Source: JBAXQQ01 sp037131695 (GTDB lineage Bacteria > Armatimonadota > Hebobacteria > CAIYQO01). From it: DNA of 64,000 nt. The stretch covers positions 124,001 through 188,000 of the forward strand of contig CAZWZF010000003.1 of assembly GCA_964638715.1 (NCBI GenBank), given 5' to 3'. Positions 35,517 through 44,232 of the stretch are shown piece by piece. Position 1 is the stretch's first letter; every line of letters begins with the position of its first letter. Below the pieces are notes generated by a model. The model was not told the DNA's origin. It ran no database searches and was given only the letters and a program-made list of their open reading frames with translations. The position numbers were made by a program, and so were the translations under genes.

Positions 35517-36563
35517 ATGCATATATCAGAATTTGATTATTGTTTACCAGAAGAATTAATAGCCCAAAACCCAGTTGTTCCACGAGATTCATCGCGTTTA
35601 TTAGTTTTAGACAAAAAAACAGGTGACATAACTCATAATAAATTCACAGATATCGTATCAATGATAAATCCGGGAGATTTATTAGTATTAAATGATACGC
35701 GTGTTATTCCTGCGCGAATATACGGACAAAAAGTGGATAGTGGGGGGAAAGCAGAATTATTGCTATTAAAGACTAATGGTAATGATCTATGGAAAGCACT
35801 GGTTAAACCTGGTAAGCGGTTAAAAGAAGGCAGCATTATTGAAATCGGTAATTTAGCATTAATGTGTGAGATATTACAATTTATACCAGATGGTGGGCGT
35901 ATTGTTAGATTTTACCAAGGCGTTAATGCTAATGGTAAGACTGTTAATGATTTGATACATGAGTTTGGAGAATTGCCTTTGCCGCCATATATTTACAATG
36001 GTCCAACTCCTGATAAAAGAGATGTTTATCAAACTGTATATGCACGTTATGAAGGTTCAAGTGCTGCGCCTACGGCAGGATTGCATTTTACGGATTCAAT
36101 ATTTGATAAATTAACTAATAAAGGAATTAATACAGCATTTGTTACCTTACATGTTGGTTTAGGTACATTCCGACCAATACAAACAGAAAATGTAATGGAC
36201 CATATTATTCATGAAGAATGGTATGAAATGCCGGTTGAGACAGCAGAAAAAATTAACCGAACAAAATGTGATGGCGGTCGGGTGATATGTGTAGGAACTA
36301 CATCTGTACGTACTGTTGAGTCATGTTCTGACAAATCAGGCAGAGTTAATCATTCATCTGGTTCGACGAATATATTTATCACTCCAGGTTATAAGTTTAA
36401 AACTGTTGATGCTTTGATTACAAACTTTCATATGCCAAAATCTACTTTATTATTATTAATATCTGCATTAGCAGGAAGAGATAATGTTATGAAAGCGTAT
36501 AAAAGTGCTATTGTAGAAAATTATCGTTTTTTGTCTTTTGGCGATGCCATGTTTATTTGTTAA
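35517..36563 (+). CDS. queA: S-adenosylmethionine:tRNA ribosyltransferase-isomerase
   Basis: 348 residues. QueA moves the ribosyl group of SAM onto preQ1-modified tRNA to form epoxyqueuosine. Family motifs are MHISEFDYCLPEELIAQ, RDSSRLLVLD, LVLNDTRVIPAR, GSSAAPTAGLHFT, HVGLGTFRPIQTENV and TNFHMPKSTLL. Length is normal. It is directly adjacent to the DUF2905 gene, with no gap. No preQ1 riboswitch is recognisable upstream. It implies queuosine modification of tRNAs with GUN anticodons in this organism. Confidence 0.95.
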   Translation: MHISEFDYCLPEELIAQNPVVPRDSSRLLVLDKKTGDITHNKFTDIVSMINPGDLLVLNDTRVIPARIYGQKVDSGGKAELLLLKTNGNDLWKALVKPGKRLKEGSIIEIGNLALMCEILQFIPDGGRIVRFYQGVNANGKTVNDLIHEFGELPLPPYIYNGPTPDKRDVYQTVYARYEGSSAAPTAGLHFTDSIFDKLTNKGINTAFVTLHVGLGTFRPIQTENVMDHIIHEEWYEMPVETAEKINRTKCDGGRVICVGTTSVRTVESCSDKSGRVNHSSGSTNIFITPGYKFKTVDALITNFHMPKSTLLLLISALAGRDNVMKAYKSAIVENYRFLSFGDAMFIC

Positions 36564-36911
36564 ATGAATAGATTGCAATTATTATCTAATTTAATTAACG
36601 ATATCCCTGCTGATGCTGACAATTCTGTTCAATCAGAGATAATGGCATCAAGGATTGTAGAAGCAGGTATGTCATCATTTGTTATAATGATGTTGGAATC
36701 AATAAAACCGATTTCATTCATAGCAAGCCAGGCAACATTAATAGCAACACCTTTACTTGGAAGCTATATAAATCCTATACAAATAGAACGTTTTTCAAAA
36801 TTGATTGAAAATAGAGAGTTTATTGAAAGATTATTAACTAAGATAGAGGAAAAAGAAAGAGAAAAGGAGAATAAAAAGTTGGAGATTATTGATGACAAAC
36901 AATCAAAGTGA
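36564..36911 (+). CDS. Small hypothetical protein
   Basis: 115 residues, not recognised. The N-terminal half contains a moderately hydrophobic stretch (PISFIASQATLIATPLLGSY) and the C-terminal 35 residues are highly charged and helical (KIEEKEREKENKKLEI). Its ATG directly follows the queA stop, and its 3' end overlaps the DUF6754 gene by 20 nt. It is the first member of a three-gene group with DUF6754 and a cNMP-binding protein, and possibly a membrane-peripheral partner of them. Confidence 0.65.
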   Translation: MNRLQLLSNLINDIPADADNSVQSEIMASRIVEAGMSSFVIMMLESIKPISFIASQATLIATPLLGSYINPIQIERFSKLIENREFIERLLTKIEEKEREKENKKLEIIDDKQSK

Positions 36912-37926
36912 TGATAAAGATGTTAAAACCTTGAAATGTCATGAATGCGGTGATGATTTACCGATAAATGCTGAATCGTGTCCATCTTGTGGTGCTATTG
37001 TACTTGTTGAAAATGCAACAAATATCAAGTCTGATGAGAGTTCAATTAATCAAAGCCAGGAATTAATATTATTATTATCAGCAATCTTCTTTTTAATCAT
37101 ATATTTCATAATTTTATATTTTGTACAAAACAAATATAAATCTTCATTTGATTATACTCTACGTGATTTTGCAAATCCTTTCTGGTATGCATTTCTGCCG
37201 GTTATTTCATTTGTAATAATATATTCAATTATATCGTCTCTAAAAGGTCGATTGCCATATTTAAGAAAAATATCCGGTTTAGACGCAATTGATGAAGCTA
37301 TCGGTCGTGCCACTGAAATGGGACGGCCCATTTTATTTTCAGGTGGTTTATCAGGAATCTCTATAGTTAGCCTCCAAGCTCTTGCTGTAGCTGCAAAAGT
37401 GGCGAAAGCAGCTGTTAAATATGGAACTCGATTGATAATTCCTGTTTGCGATCAAACAATGCTTCCTGTTACCGAAGAAGTAATTCGAGAAGTGTATATG
37501 GCAGAAGGTAAACCAGAAGCATTTCGAATGGAGGATGTTAGATTTTTATCTGACAGACAATTCGCATACGCTGCAGGTGTTACCGGAATTATCCATCGTG
37601 ACAAAGTCGGTGCCAATTTCATGTTTGGCGATTTCTTTGCTGAAGCATTAATTCTGGCTGAAAACGGCAATGCTGTTGGAGCTATTCAAGTTGCTGGAAC
37701 ACCAGAGATTAACCAGACTCCATTTTTTGTTGTCACCTGCGACTACACCCTTATTGGTGATGAATTTTATGCGGCAACTGCATATCTTTCCCGCGACCCT
37801 ATACAGATGGGTAGTTTAACAGGTCAGGATTTATCGAAAATTATTATAATTGCTCTTATCTTTGCAGGCATGATATTATCAATCGTTCAAAAAGATAATA
37901 TCATTATAAAATGGTTGGGTGGGTAA
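36892..37926 (+). CDS. Zinc-ribbon membrane protein with DUF6754-like domain
   Basis: 344 residues. An N-terminal zinc ribbon (C16, C19, C30, C33 in CHECGDDLP and SCPSCG) is followed by two hydrophobic helices at about 48-75 and 92-118. A 190-residue soluble region follows (GLDAIDEAIGRATEMGRPILFSGG, IPVCDQTMLPVTEEVIREVY, GDFFAEALILAENGNAVGAIQVAG) and then a last helix near 320-338. The middle region matches what I recall as DUF6754. The domain has no assigned function. I start at the ATG at 36892 with GGAG 7 nt upstream. It is followed 3 nt later by a cyclic-nucleotide-binding protein. Confidence 0.75.
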   Translation: MTNNQSDDKDVKTLKCHECGDDLPINAESCPSCGAIVLVENATNIKSDESSINQSQELILLLSAIFFLIIYFIILYFVQNKYKSSFDYTLRDFANPFWYAFLPVISFVIIYSIISSLKGRLPYLRKISGLDAIDEAIGRATEMGRPILFSGGLSGISIVSLQALAVAAKVAKAAVKYGTRLIIPVCDQTMLPVTEEVIREVYMAEGKPEAFRMEDVRFLSDRQFAYAAGVTGIIHRDKVGANFMFGDFFAEALILAENGNAVGAIQVAGTPEINQTPFFVVTCDYTLIGDEFYAATAYLSRDPIQMGSLTGQDLSKIIIIALIFAGMILSIVQKDNIIIKWLGG

Positions 37927-37929
37927 ATT

Positions 37930-38481
37930 ATGGAATTGATGAAAAAATATTCTGATGAACCATTAGTAAAATATCTTACTTGTGAAGAAAAAGAAAGATT
38001 TATGTCGTCTACAAATGTAAGAACTTTGCTTCCTGGTGAAAAATTAATTGGACAAGGAGAGGTTGATTATCGTATGTTTTTCATTGTAAGCGGGTCTCTG
38101 GATGTTATAGATGAACGATTAGGAAATGAAGTAGTTATTGCTTCATTAACATCAGGCGATGTTCTTGGTGAGATGGCTTTTTTGAATGAAGCGCCAAGAT
38201 CAGCGACTGTAAAAGCTCAAGTTAACACTATAGTCAAAGAATTAAGCCGTGATAAGATTCGTGAAATATCGGAAAAAGACCCATTATTATTTGGTAAATT
38301 TATGCTGGCACTTTCGGAAATATTATCAGAAAGAATGCGTGCAACGTTAGATACATTGCCAACTTTAGTTGCTCGCTTGCATAAGTTGCATGAAAAGGAT
38401 AATAAAGAAAATACCAGCGAATTTGCAGAGATTGAAGATGGACTTCAGTCTGTAAATCGCTGGCTTCGTAGATCATTATAG
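37930..38481 (+). CDS. Cyclic nucleotide-binding domain protein without DNA-binding domain
   Basis: 183 residues. Residues about 20-130 form a cNMP-binding beta-roll (LLPGEKLIGQGEVDYRMFFIVSGSLDV). The phosphate-binding cassette GEMAFLNEAPRSATV retains the Glu and Arg that contact cyclic nucleotides. The rest is helical (HKLHEKDNKENTSEFAEIEDGLQSVNRWL), with no helix-turn-helix, so it is not a Crp-type regulator. It is likely a sensory or scaffold protein acting with the DUF6754 membrane protein 3 nt upstream. Confidence 0.88.
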   Translation: MELMKKYSDEPLVKYLTCEEKERFMSSTNVRTLLPGEKLIGQGEVDYRMFFIVSGSLDVIDERLGNEVVIASLTSGDVLGEMAFLNEAPRSATVKAQVNTIVKELSRDKIREISEKDPLLFGKFMLALSEILSERMRATLDTLPTLVARLHKLHEKDNKENTSEFAEIEDGLQSVNRWLRRSL

Positions 38482-38486
38482 TTGTA

Positions 38487-39620
38487 TTAACTCTTTCGCA
38501 GCATTTGTTTCATTTCGGTGATATTGCCACAATACTCCATCGCCATTTCAAAAGTTATTTGACCAGATGTAACTAATGCTTCGAGTGCCTGGTTCATAGT
38601 ATTCATCCCGAAATGCTGACCTTCTCGCATAGCTACATACAATTCTGTTAATGCGCCATCTTCGATTATCTTCTTAATTGTAGGTGAATTTCTCATTACC
38701 TCAACTGCAGGTAATCTGCCGACGCCACTTGCTTTTGGTACTAATTTCTGTGAGATAATACCGCCTAAAACAGCCGATAATTGTAAACGTATAAAAGGCT
38801 GGTCTTCTGGTGGAAATACATGCAAAATACGATCTATTGCAGCTGGTGCTGATGTAGTATGCAAGCTGGTAAGCACAAGATGCCCAACCTCTGCTGCATT
38901 AAGAGCGACAGACATGGAATCTGCATCACGTATTTCACCAATAAGTATAACATCAGGAGTCTGTCTTAATACCGATTTTAAACCGGAAGCAAAAGTCTTG
39001 GTATCTTGCCCAACTTCTCGTTGATGAATAACTGATTTTCCTTCTTGAAAAATGTATTCAATTGGGTCTTCAATTGTTACAATATTTGCTTCGCGAGTTT
39101 CGTTAATATGTTGAATTAAGGCGGCAAGTGTTGTAGATTTACCGGATCCTGTTGGACCGGTAACAATAATCATTCCCTGGGTTAATTTGCATAAATCTTT
39201 TAAATGATCAGGCAGATGCAATTCAGTGAAGTTATAAGGCTTTAAAGGGATGATTCTTAAAGTTGCGCCATAAGTATTTCGTTGTTTAAATATATTTGCT
39301 CTAACACGCATCAATTCAGCTATTGTGAAATCTATATCAATTTCGTCACCATTTTCGATTCTTTTCATTAATTCATCTGTGTGTTTATCTGCAATACTTA
39401 AATCATCAGCACCCAACATCAATAATAAATCGCGACCTGAAGCATCAATTATTTCTTCACATAATTCAAAGACTTGTTTAGGTGAGAGTGGGGGACCTGA
39501 CGGAATTCGAACCCGTCCATCAATTCTAAAAGCAGGGGTCATCCCTGACTTTAAAATAACATCAGATGCACGGTGTTTTAATGCTAATTCTAATAAATCA
39601 TGTATAGATCCGGTATTCAT
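38487..39620 (-). CDS. pilT: PilT-like type IV pilus retraction ATPase
   Basis: 377 residues. MNTGSIHDLLELALKHRASDV opens the PAS-like N-domain. Walker A is GPTGSGKSTT (K161), the Asp box is IEDPIEYIF, Walker B is DVILIGEIRD and the His box is HLVLTSLHTTSA. These define a PilT/PilU hexameric ATPase that powers pilus retraction. It is about 30 residues longer than typical PilT because of an insertion near residues 62-95. The PilT AIRNLIRE motif is not exact (VAMREGQHFGMNTM). No other pilus gene is nearby. It is convergent with the cNMP gene and divergent from iorA. Confidence 0.9.
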   Translation of the reverse strand: MNTGSIHDLLELALKHRASDVILKSGMTPAFRIDGRVRIPSGPPLSPKQVFELCEEIIDASGRDLLLMLGADDLSIADKHTDELMKRIENGDEIDIDFTIAELMRVRANIFKQRNTYGATLRIIPLKPYNFTELHLPDHLKDLCKLTQGMIIVTGPTGSGKSTTLAALIQHINETREANIVTIEDPIEYIFQEGKSVIHQREVGQDTKTFASGLKSVLRQTPDVILIGEIRDADSMSVALNAAEVGHLVLTSLHTTSAPAAIDRILHVFPPEDQPFIRLQLSAVLGGIISQKLVPKASGVGRLPAVEVMRNSPTIKKIIEDGALTELYVAMREGQHFGMNTMNQALEALVTSGQITFEMAMEYCGNITEMKQMLRKS

Positions 39621-39688
39621 ATTTTCTCCGATGATTGCATAATTACACGCAAATATTAGAGTTCTTCTGGTATTTTGTCAATGGACTA

Positions 39689-39718
39689 TTGACGAATTTA
39701 CCTACATAATAAGATAAT
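39689..39718 (+). promoter_or_regulatory. Predicted promoter of iorA-iorB-paaK
   Basis: TTGACG -35 (39689-39694), 18-nt spacer, GATAAT -10 (39713-39718), 20 nt before the iorA GTG start. Confidence 0.6.
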
Positions 39719-39738
39719 ACGCCGGGGGTTGGATATAA

Positions 39739-41505
39739 GTGGATACAATTTTAACAGGTAATGCAGCAATTGCAATGGCAGCTCACGATGCCAGAGTAGC
39801 TCTCGGTGTCGGTTATCCCGGTACTCCAAGTACTGAGGTATTAGAGAATCTCACCACCCTTGAAAGTTCTAAAGCTCAATGGGCACCGAATGAAAAAGTG
39901 GCAATGGAAGTAGGTATCGGCGTTTCATACGGTGGTGGTAGAGCAATAGTAACAATGAAACATGTCGGTTTAAATGTAGCGGCAGATCCTTTGTTTACTG
40001 TTTCATATACAGGCGTTTCTGGTGGATTAGTTGTGCTTGTAGCTGATGACCCGGGTATGCATTCTTCTCAAAATGAGCAAGATAGCAGACATTATGCTCG
40101 TGCAGCTAAAGTTCCAATGTTAGAACCTTCAGATTCACAAGAAGCCTATGATTTTACGCGAATAGCTTTTGAACTATCTGAGAAATTTGATACTCCGGTT
40201 ATGTTGCGTACTACAACAAGACTTTCTCATGGCAAAAGTACTGTTAAAGCATCTACGGTGACAACAGGTTCTCCTGAAACAAAAAAAATAGACAATCCGA
40301 TGAAATATGTAATGGTTCCTGCTAATGCGAAACGTCGACACATATTTGTTGAAGAACGTACTGCAAAACTTCAAGAATACTTTGAGTCATCTGAATTAAA
40401 TAAAGTAGAATATCGTGATAAATCCACAGGCATAATTACCAGTGGAATATCATATCAATATGTTCGCGATGCTGTACCTGACGCTTCTGTATTAAAATTA
40501 GGCTCTGTATGGCCGTTACCAATAAAAACAATTCTTGAATTTGCTGCAAATATTGAGAATCTATATATAATTGAAGAATTAGACCCTTTTATTGAAGAAC
40601 AGTTAAAAGCTGCAGGCATCAAATGTATTGGCAAGGAAAGATTCCCTATTTGTGGTGAGTTTACTCCAACAATAGTCGCTGTCGGGATGGGAGTTGCCAA
40701 TCCTGTAGAATCGCAAAGATCATCATTGCCTACAAGACCACCTTCAATGTGTCCCGGCTGTCCTCACCGTGGAGTATTTAAAACTTTAAAACGCTTGAAA
40801 TTAACAGTAAGTGGTGATATTGGTTGTTATACTTTAGGGGTAATGCCGCCATTAATGGCTTTGGATAGTTGTGTTTGCATGGGTGCTTCCATAGGCGTTG
40901 CTCATGGTATGGAAAAAGCTGGTGTTGATCCGTCAACCATAGTTGCTGTAATAGGCGATTCTACATTCTTGCACTCCGGTATGACAGGATTACTCGATAT
41001 GGTTTACAACGGCTCAAAAGGCACATTAATTATTCTCGATAATGGTACAACTGCAATGACTGGACGTCAGGATCATCCAGGAACAGGTAAAGCGTTATCT
41101 GGAGAATCCGCACCGCATGTTGACTTATTATCTTTAGTTAAATCGTTAGGTGTTATTGATGTAGTTGTTATTGATCCTTACGATATTCCTTCTATTGAGA
41201 AATCATTGAATCACGCTTTAAAATACGATGGTCCTTCTGTTATTATTACAAATCGACCATGTATGTTAATTCCGCATGAAAAATATCCGAAAGTACAGGT
41301 TATTCCAGATAAATGTAAATATTGCGGTGCATGTTTGTCTATTGGTTGCCCTTCCATAAGCAAAGTTGCCGTTGATGTAGATGGAAAGACACGAATACGA
41401 CCTCAAATGGATCAATTATTATGTACTGGATGTCAAGTTTGCAAACAAATGTGTAAATTTGATGCCATTGAACAAGTATCAGGTGATACTGATACAATAA
41501 TTTAA
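39739..41505 (+). CDS. iorA: Indolepyruvate ferredoxin oxidoreductase, alpha subunit
   Basis: 588 residues. IOR oxidatively decarboxylates aryl pyruvates (from Trp, Phe, Tyr) to aryl-acetyl-CoA and reduces ferredoxin. The N-terminal pyrimidine-binding domain opens LTGNAAIAMAAHDARVALGVGYPGTPSTE. The TPP domain has CPGCPHRGVF, SGDIGCYTLG and GDSTFLHSGMTGL. The C-terminus carries two 4Fe-4S motifs, CKYCGACLSIGCP and CTGCQVCKQMC. The first cluster has an extra residue, as is usual in IorA. It starts with GTG after a GGGGG Shine-Dalgarno. It is followed by iorB and an aryl-CoA ligase. This is an oxygen-sensitive enzyme of anaerobes. Confidence 0.96.
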   Translation: MDTILTGNAAIAMAAHDARVALGVGYPGTPSTEVLENLTTLESSKAQWAPNEKVAMEVGIGVSYGGGRAIVTMKHVGLNVAADPLFTVSYTGVSGGLVVLVADDPGMHSSQNEQDSRHYARAAKVPMLEPSDSQEAYDFTRIAFELSEKFDTPVMLRTTTRLSHGKSTVKASTVTTGSPETKKIDNPMKYVMVPANAKRRHIFVEERTAKLQEYFESSELNKVEYRDKSTGIITSGISYQYVRDAVPDASVLKLGSVWPLPIKTILEFAANIENLYIIEELDPFIEEQLKAAGIKCIGKERFPICGEFTPTIVAVGMGVANPVESQRSSLPTRPPSMCPGCPHRGVFKTLKRLKLTVSGDIGCYTLGVMPPLMALDSCVCMGASIGVAHGMEKAGVDPSTIVAVIGDSTFLHSGMTGLLDMVYNGSKGTLIILDNGTTAMTGRQDHPGTGKALSGESAPHVDLLSLVKSLGVIDVVVIDPYDIPSIEKSLNHALKYDGPSVIITNRPCMLIPHEKYPKVQVIPDKCKYCGACLSIGCPSISKVAVDVDGKTRIRPQMDQLLCTGCQVCKQMCKFDAIEQVSGDTDTII

Positions 41506-41516
41506 CAGGAAATAAC

Positions 41517-42095
41517 ATGAATACAACGAATATATTAATTTGCGGGGTAGGGGGACAAGGAATTGTGCTGGCTGGTGACATTATCGGCATGGCAGCACGA
41601 TTATCTGGTCTGGAAGCAAAAGCTTCTGAAATACATGGCATGTCACAACGTGGCGGAAGCGTAGTTAGTGAAGTCAGATATGGTTCTCAAGTCAATTCTC
41701 CATTAATACCTTTGCCAGGTGCTGATTTCGTTTTAGCATTTGAACTGCTTGAGGGATTACGTGGTATAGACAGGTTGCGTCCTGGTGGATTGGCTATTGT
41801 AAATCGTCAAATCATTATTCCGTCATCCGTAACTTATGGAACTGCGCAATATCCCGAAAATGTTGAAGCCGATATTATTTCGTCAGCTTCCGGAGCAATA
41901 ATTATTGATGCGTTGGATATGGCAAATAAAGTCGGTAATCCTCGCGCTGTCAATAGCGTGATGATGGGTGTATTAGCAGAAAAATCAACATTACCAATTA
42001 ATTGTTGGGAAGAAGCAATCAAAAAATTAGTTAAACCTAAATTTATAGACATCAATTTAGCTGCATTTAATTGCGGTAGAGAAATCTGTAAATAA
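41517..42095 (+). CDS. iorB: Indolepyruvate ferredoxin oxidoreductase, beta subunit
   Basis: 192 residues of the 2-oxoacid oxidoreductase gamma-type domain: ILICGVGGQGIVLAGDIIG, KASEIHGMSQRGGSVVSEVRYG, and PLIPLPGADFVLAFELLEGLR. This is the partner of IorA that completes the active site. AACAGGAAATAAC precedes the ATG, 11 nt after the iorA stop. Length is normal for the archaeal-type two-subunit enzyme. Confidence 0.95.
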   Translation: MNTTNILICGVGGQGIVLAGDIIGMAARLSGLEAKASEIHGMSQRGGSVVSEVRYGSQVNSPLIPLPGADFVLAFELLEGLRGIDRLRPGGLAIVNRQIIIPSSVTYGTAQYPENVEADIISSASGAIIIDALDMANKVGNPRAVNSVMMGVLAEKSTLPINCWEEAIKKLVKPKFIDINLAAFNCGREICK

Positions 42096-42117
42096 TCTTG
42101 ATAGGGGAATTTTAGTA

Positions 42118-43425
42118 ATGAAATCGTCTACAATTTATAACCCATTGTATGAGTGCATGAGCCGTGAAGAAATGGAAAGTTTACAGTTCCGGCGCATGAA
42201 GGATGCTATATCACGTGTTTACAATCACGTTAAAGCATTCAGGAAAAAATGTGATGACTTGGGTGTAACCCCACTTGATTTACATACAATTGAAGATTTA
42301 CGACATTTCCCATTTACTGTAAAACAAGATTATCGCGATAATTATCCATTTGGTTTATTTGCTGTGCCATTAGAAGAAGTCGTTCGTATTCATTCGTCTT
42401 CTGGAACCACTGGAAAACCGACAGTAGTCGGTTATACTAAAAATGACATCGACCTATGGTCAGAAGTTATGGCACGCACTATGGGATGTGCCGGAATAAC
42501 ACGTAAAGATGTTTTGCAGGTTTGTTATGGTTATGGATTATTCACCGGAGGTTTAGGTGTGCATTATGGTGCTGAAGCCATGGGCGCAACTGTAATTCCC
42601 ATAAGTGGCGGCAATACAAAACGCCAGGTAATGATTATGGAAGATTTCGGTTCTACTGCGCTCGCATCTACTCCAAGTTATGCATTATATATGGCTGAAG
42701 TTGCCGAAGAAATGGGGATTTTAGATAAAATAAAACTTCGTGTTGGTATATTCGGTGCAGAACCATGGTCTGAGGCTATGCGACATGATCTTGAAAAGAA
42801 GTTGCATTTAAAGGCAATTGACATTTACGGAATGTGTGAATTAATTGGACCTGGTGTATCAAGTGAATGTGAATGTCAATGCGGGATGCATATTTCGGAA
42901 GATCATTTTTATCCTGAAATTATTGATCCTGAAACATGTGAAGTTTTACCTCCTGGAAGCAAAGGTGAATTGGTAGTAACAACACTAACAAAAGAAGCCG
43001 CACCAGTACTAAGATACAGAACTCGTGACATAACATCGCTGAATTATGAACAATGTGAATGCGGTCGTACTCTGGTTCGTATGGATAGAGTAAGCGGCAG
43101 GTCAGATGACATGTTAATTATTCGTGGCATAAACGTATTCCCATCACAAATAGAAGACGTCCTGGTTAATATAGAAGGAACTGCTCCGCATTATCAGATT
43201 CATGTTCGACGCGAAGGTGTCATGGATGAAATGGAAGTATGGGTAGAGGTAACTGAATCTGTATTGAAAGATGATATCAGATCACTTGAAACTCTTGCTC
43301 GAAAAATCACCAATGAATTAGCATCAGTGTTGAGTATAACATGCAGAGTTAAATTAGTTGAGCCTAAAACAATTGAACGCAGCGAAGGTAAAGCAAAAAG
43401 AATAATTGATCATCGAAAAGGTTGA
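42118..43425 (+). CDS. paaK: Phenylacetate--CoA ligase family protein
   Basis: 435-residue adenylate-forming enzyme. The AMP-binding P-loop is SSSGTTGKPTVVGYT, then DIYGMCELIGPGVSSEC, the YRTRDIT motif and the PaaK-type C-terminus RGINVFPSQIEDVL. A zinc-like CECQCG segment is normal for the family. Directly after iorAB it most likely works in reverse, using aryl-acetyl-CoA plus AMP and PPi (or ADP-independent coupling) to make aryl acetate and conserve energy, or else activates imported aryl acids. It ends at a strong hairpin. Confidence 0.93.
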   Translation: MKSSTIYNPLYECMSREEMESLQFRRMKDAISRVYNHVKAFRKKCDDLGVTPLDLHTIEDLRHFPFTVKQDYRDNYPFGLFAVPLEEVVRIHSSSGTTGKPTVVGYTKNDIDLWSEVMARTMGCAGITRKDVLQVCYGYGLFTGGLGVHYGAEAMGATVIPISGGNTKRQVMIMEDFGSTALASTPSYALYMAEVAEEMGILDKIKLRVGIFGAEPWSEAMRHDLEKKLHLKAIDIYGMCELIGPGVSSECECQCGMHISEDHFYPEIIDPETCEVLPPGSKGELVVTTLTKEAAPVLRYRTRDITSLNYEQCECGRTLVRMDRVSGRSDDMLIIRGINVFPSQIEDVLVNIEGTAPHYQIHVRREGVMDEMEVWVEVTESVLKDDIRSLETLARKITNELASVLSITCRVKLVEPKTIERSEGKAKRIIDHRKG

Positions 43426-43434
43426 AATCTTCAT

Positions 43435-43464
43435 CTAAAGGCGGGGGCTATCCCCCGCCTTTAG
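43435..43464. terminator. Strong hairpin terminator after paaK
   Basis: Perfect 13-bp stem CTAAAGGCGGGGG / CCCCCGCCTTTAG with a 4-nt loop, between convergent genes. No T-run on either side, but the stem is very stable. Confidence 0.8.
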
Positions 43465-43467
43465 ACT

Positions 43468-44232
43468 TTAAAGTTCATTGTCGCTTATATAATACATAGT
43501 AATTCCGCCAGAATACTCACAAGCTATACCATTAATTTTTAAATAAAAGATTGGTTGGATTACAACCTGATAATCATCTTTATCTTCAGTATTTCTTAAC
43601 TTCAACGGGATATCAAATGAAGTCACTTTATCAGTTATTTTAATCATATTAACTTTATCCAAAGCAATTAAAGCTGGTAAATTTACATTGCTGGCATTCT
43701 TAACTTCAGTAGATACTATCAGGTTGAGTTTTAAACCTGTAATTTCAACTTTAGCATCTGGAATTTTATTTATCTTACACTTGATAAAATTCTTTTTGCT
43801 ATATAAAAATGTTGCTTCAGGATTTGTTATATCGATAGAAATCGGATATCTTTTCACAAGATCAATTAACAATAAATAATCCACACCCTCACTAAAACAC
43901 CAATTATTTTTTTGTAATGGAATAATGTTATTTGCACCCAATGAATATTTTAAGAAAAAGATATATTTACTGCCAACTTTTAATGATGGTTCATTTTCAC
44001 TAATTTTAATATTAAATAATGATTTAACTCCACCTTTGTATTGTTCATCAACTTTCACACTTATGTTTCTAAATGGTTCATCAGTTCGTAAAGGATATGA
44101 TATGGTTTCTGCAAGTACTTTACCGGTTGCAACTATATCTGCTGATCCAATAAGATTTAATCTTTCAGCAGGTGTTAATGCCGAAATTGTTATTACACAT
44201 AAAAGGCAGCATAAAAGAATCAAATATTTCAT
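43468..44232 (-). CDS. Secreted protein of unknown function
   Basis: 254 residues with a signal peptide (MKYLILLCCLLCVITISALT). Residues 25-110 look like a small beta domain (SADIVATGKVLAETISYPL, VKVDEQYKGG, LKVGSKYIFFLKYSL). This pattern resembles extracytoplasmic domains that follow 'VVVGKVV..' openings in metalloprotease-inhibitor-like or OB folds. The rest is beta-rich with no named motif. It overlaps tcdA by 4 nt and is probably co-transcribed with it, though a functional link is not evident. Confidence 0.65.
   Translation of the reverse strand: MKYLILLCCLLCVITISALTPAERLNLIGSADIVATGKVLAETISYPLRTDEPFRNISVKVDEQYKGGVKSLFNIKISENEPSLKVGSKYIFFLKYSLGANNIIPLQKNNWCFSEGVDYLLLIDLVKRYPISIDITNPEATFLYSKKNFIKCKINKIPDAKVEITGLKLNLIVSTEVKNASNVNLPALIALDKVNMIKITDKVTSFDIPLKLRNTEDKDDYQVVIQPIFYLKINGIACEYSGGITMYYISDNEL

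Noticed and set aside
39490..39530. A T-arm-like sequence (GGGTTCGAATTCC on the minus strand) suggesting a tRNA
   Set aside because: It encodes the conserved DGRVRIPSGPPLS part of PilT, and no acceptor, D-arm or anticodon arm surrounds it.
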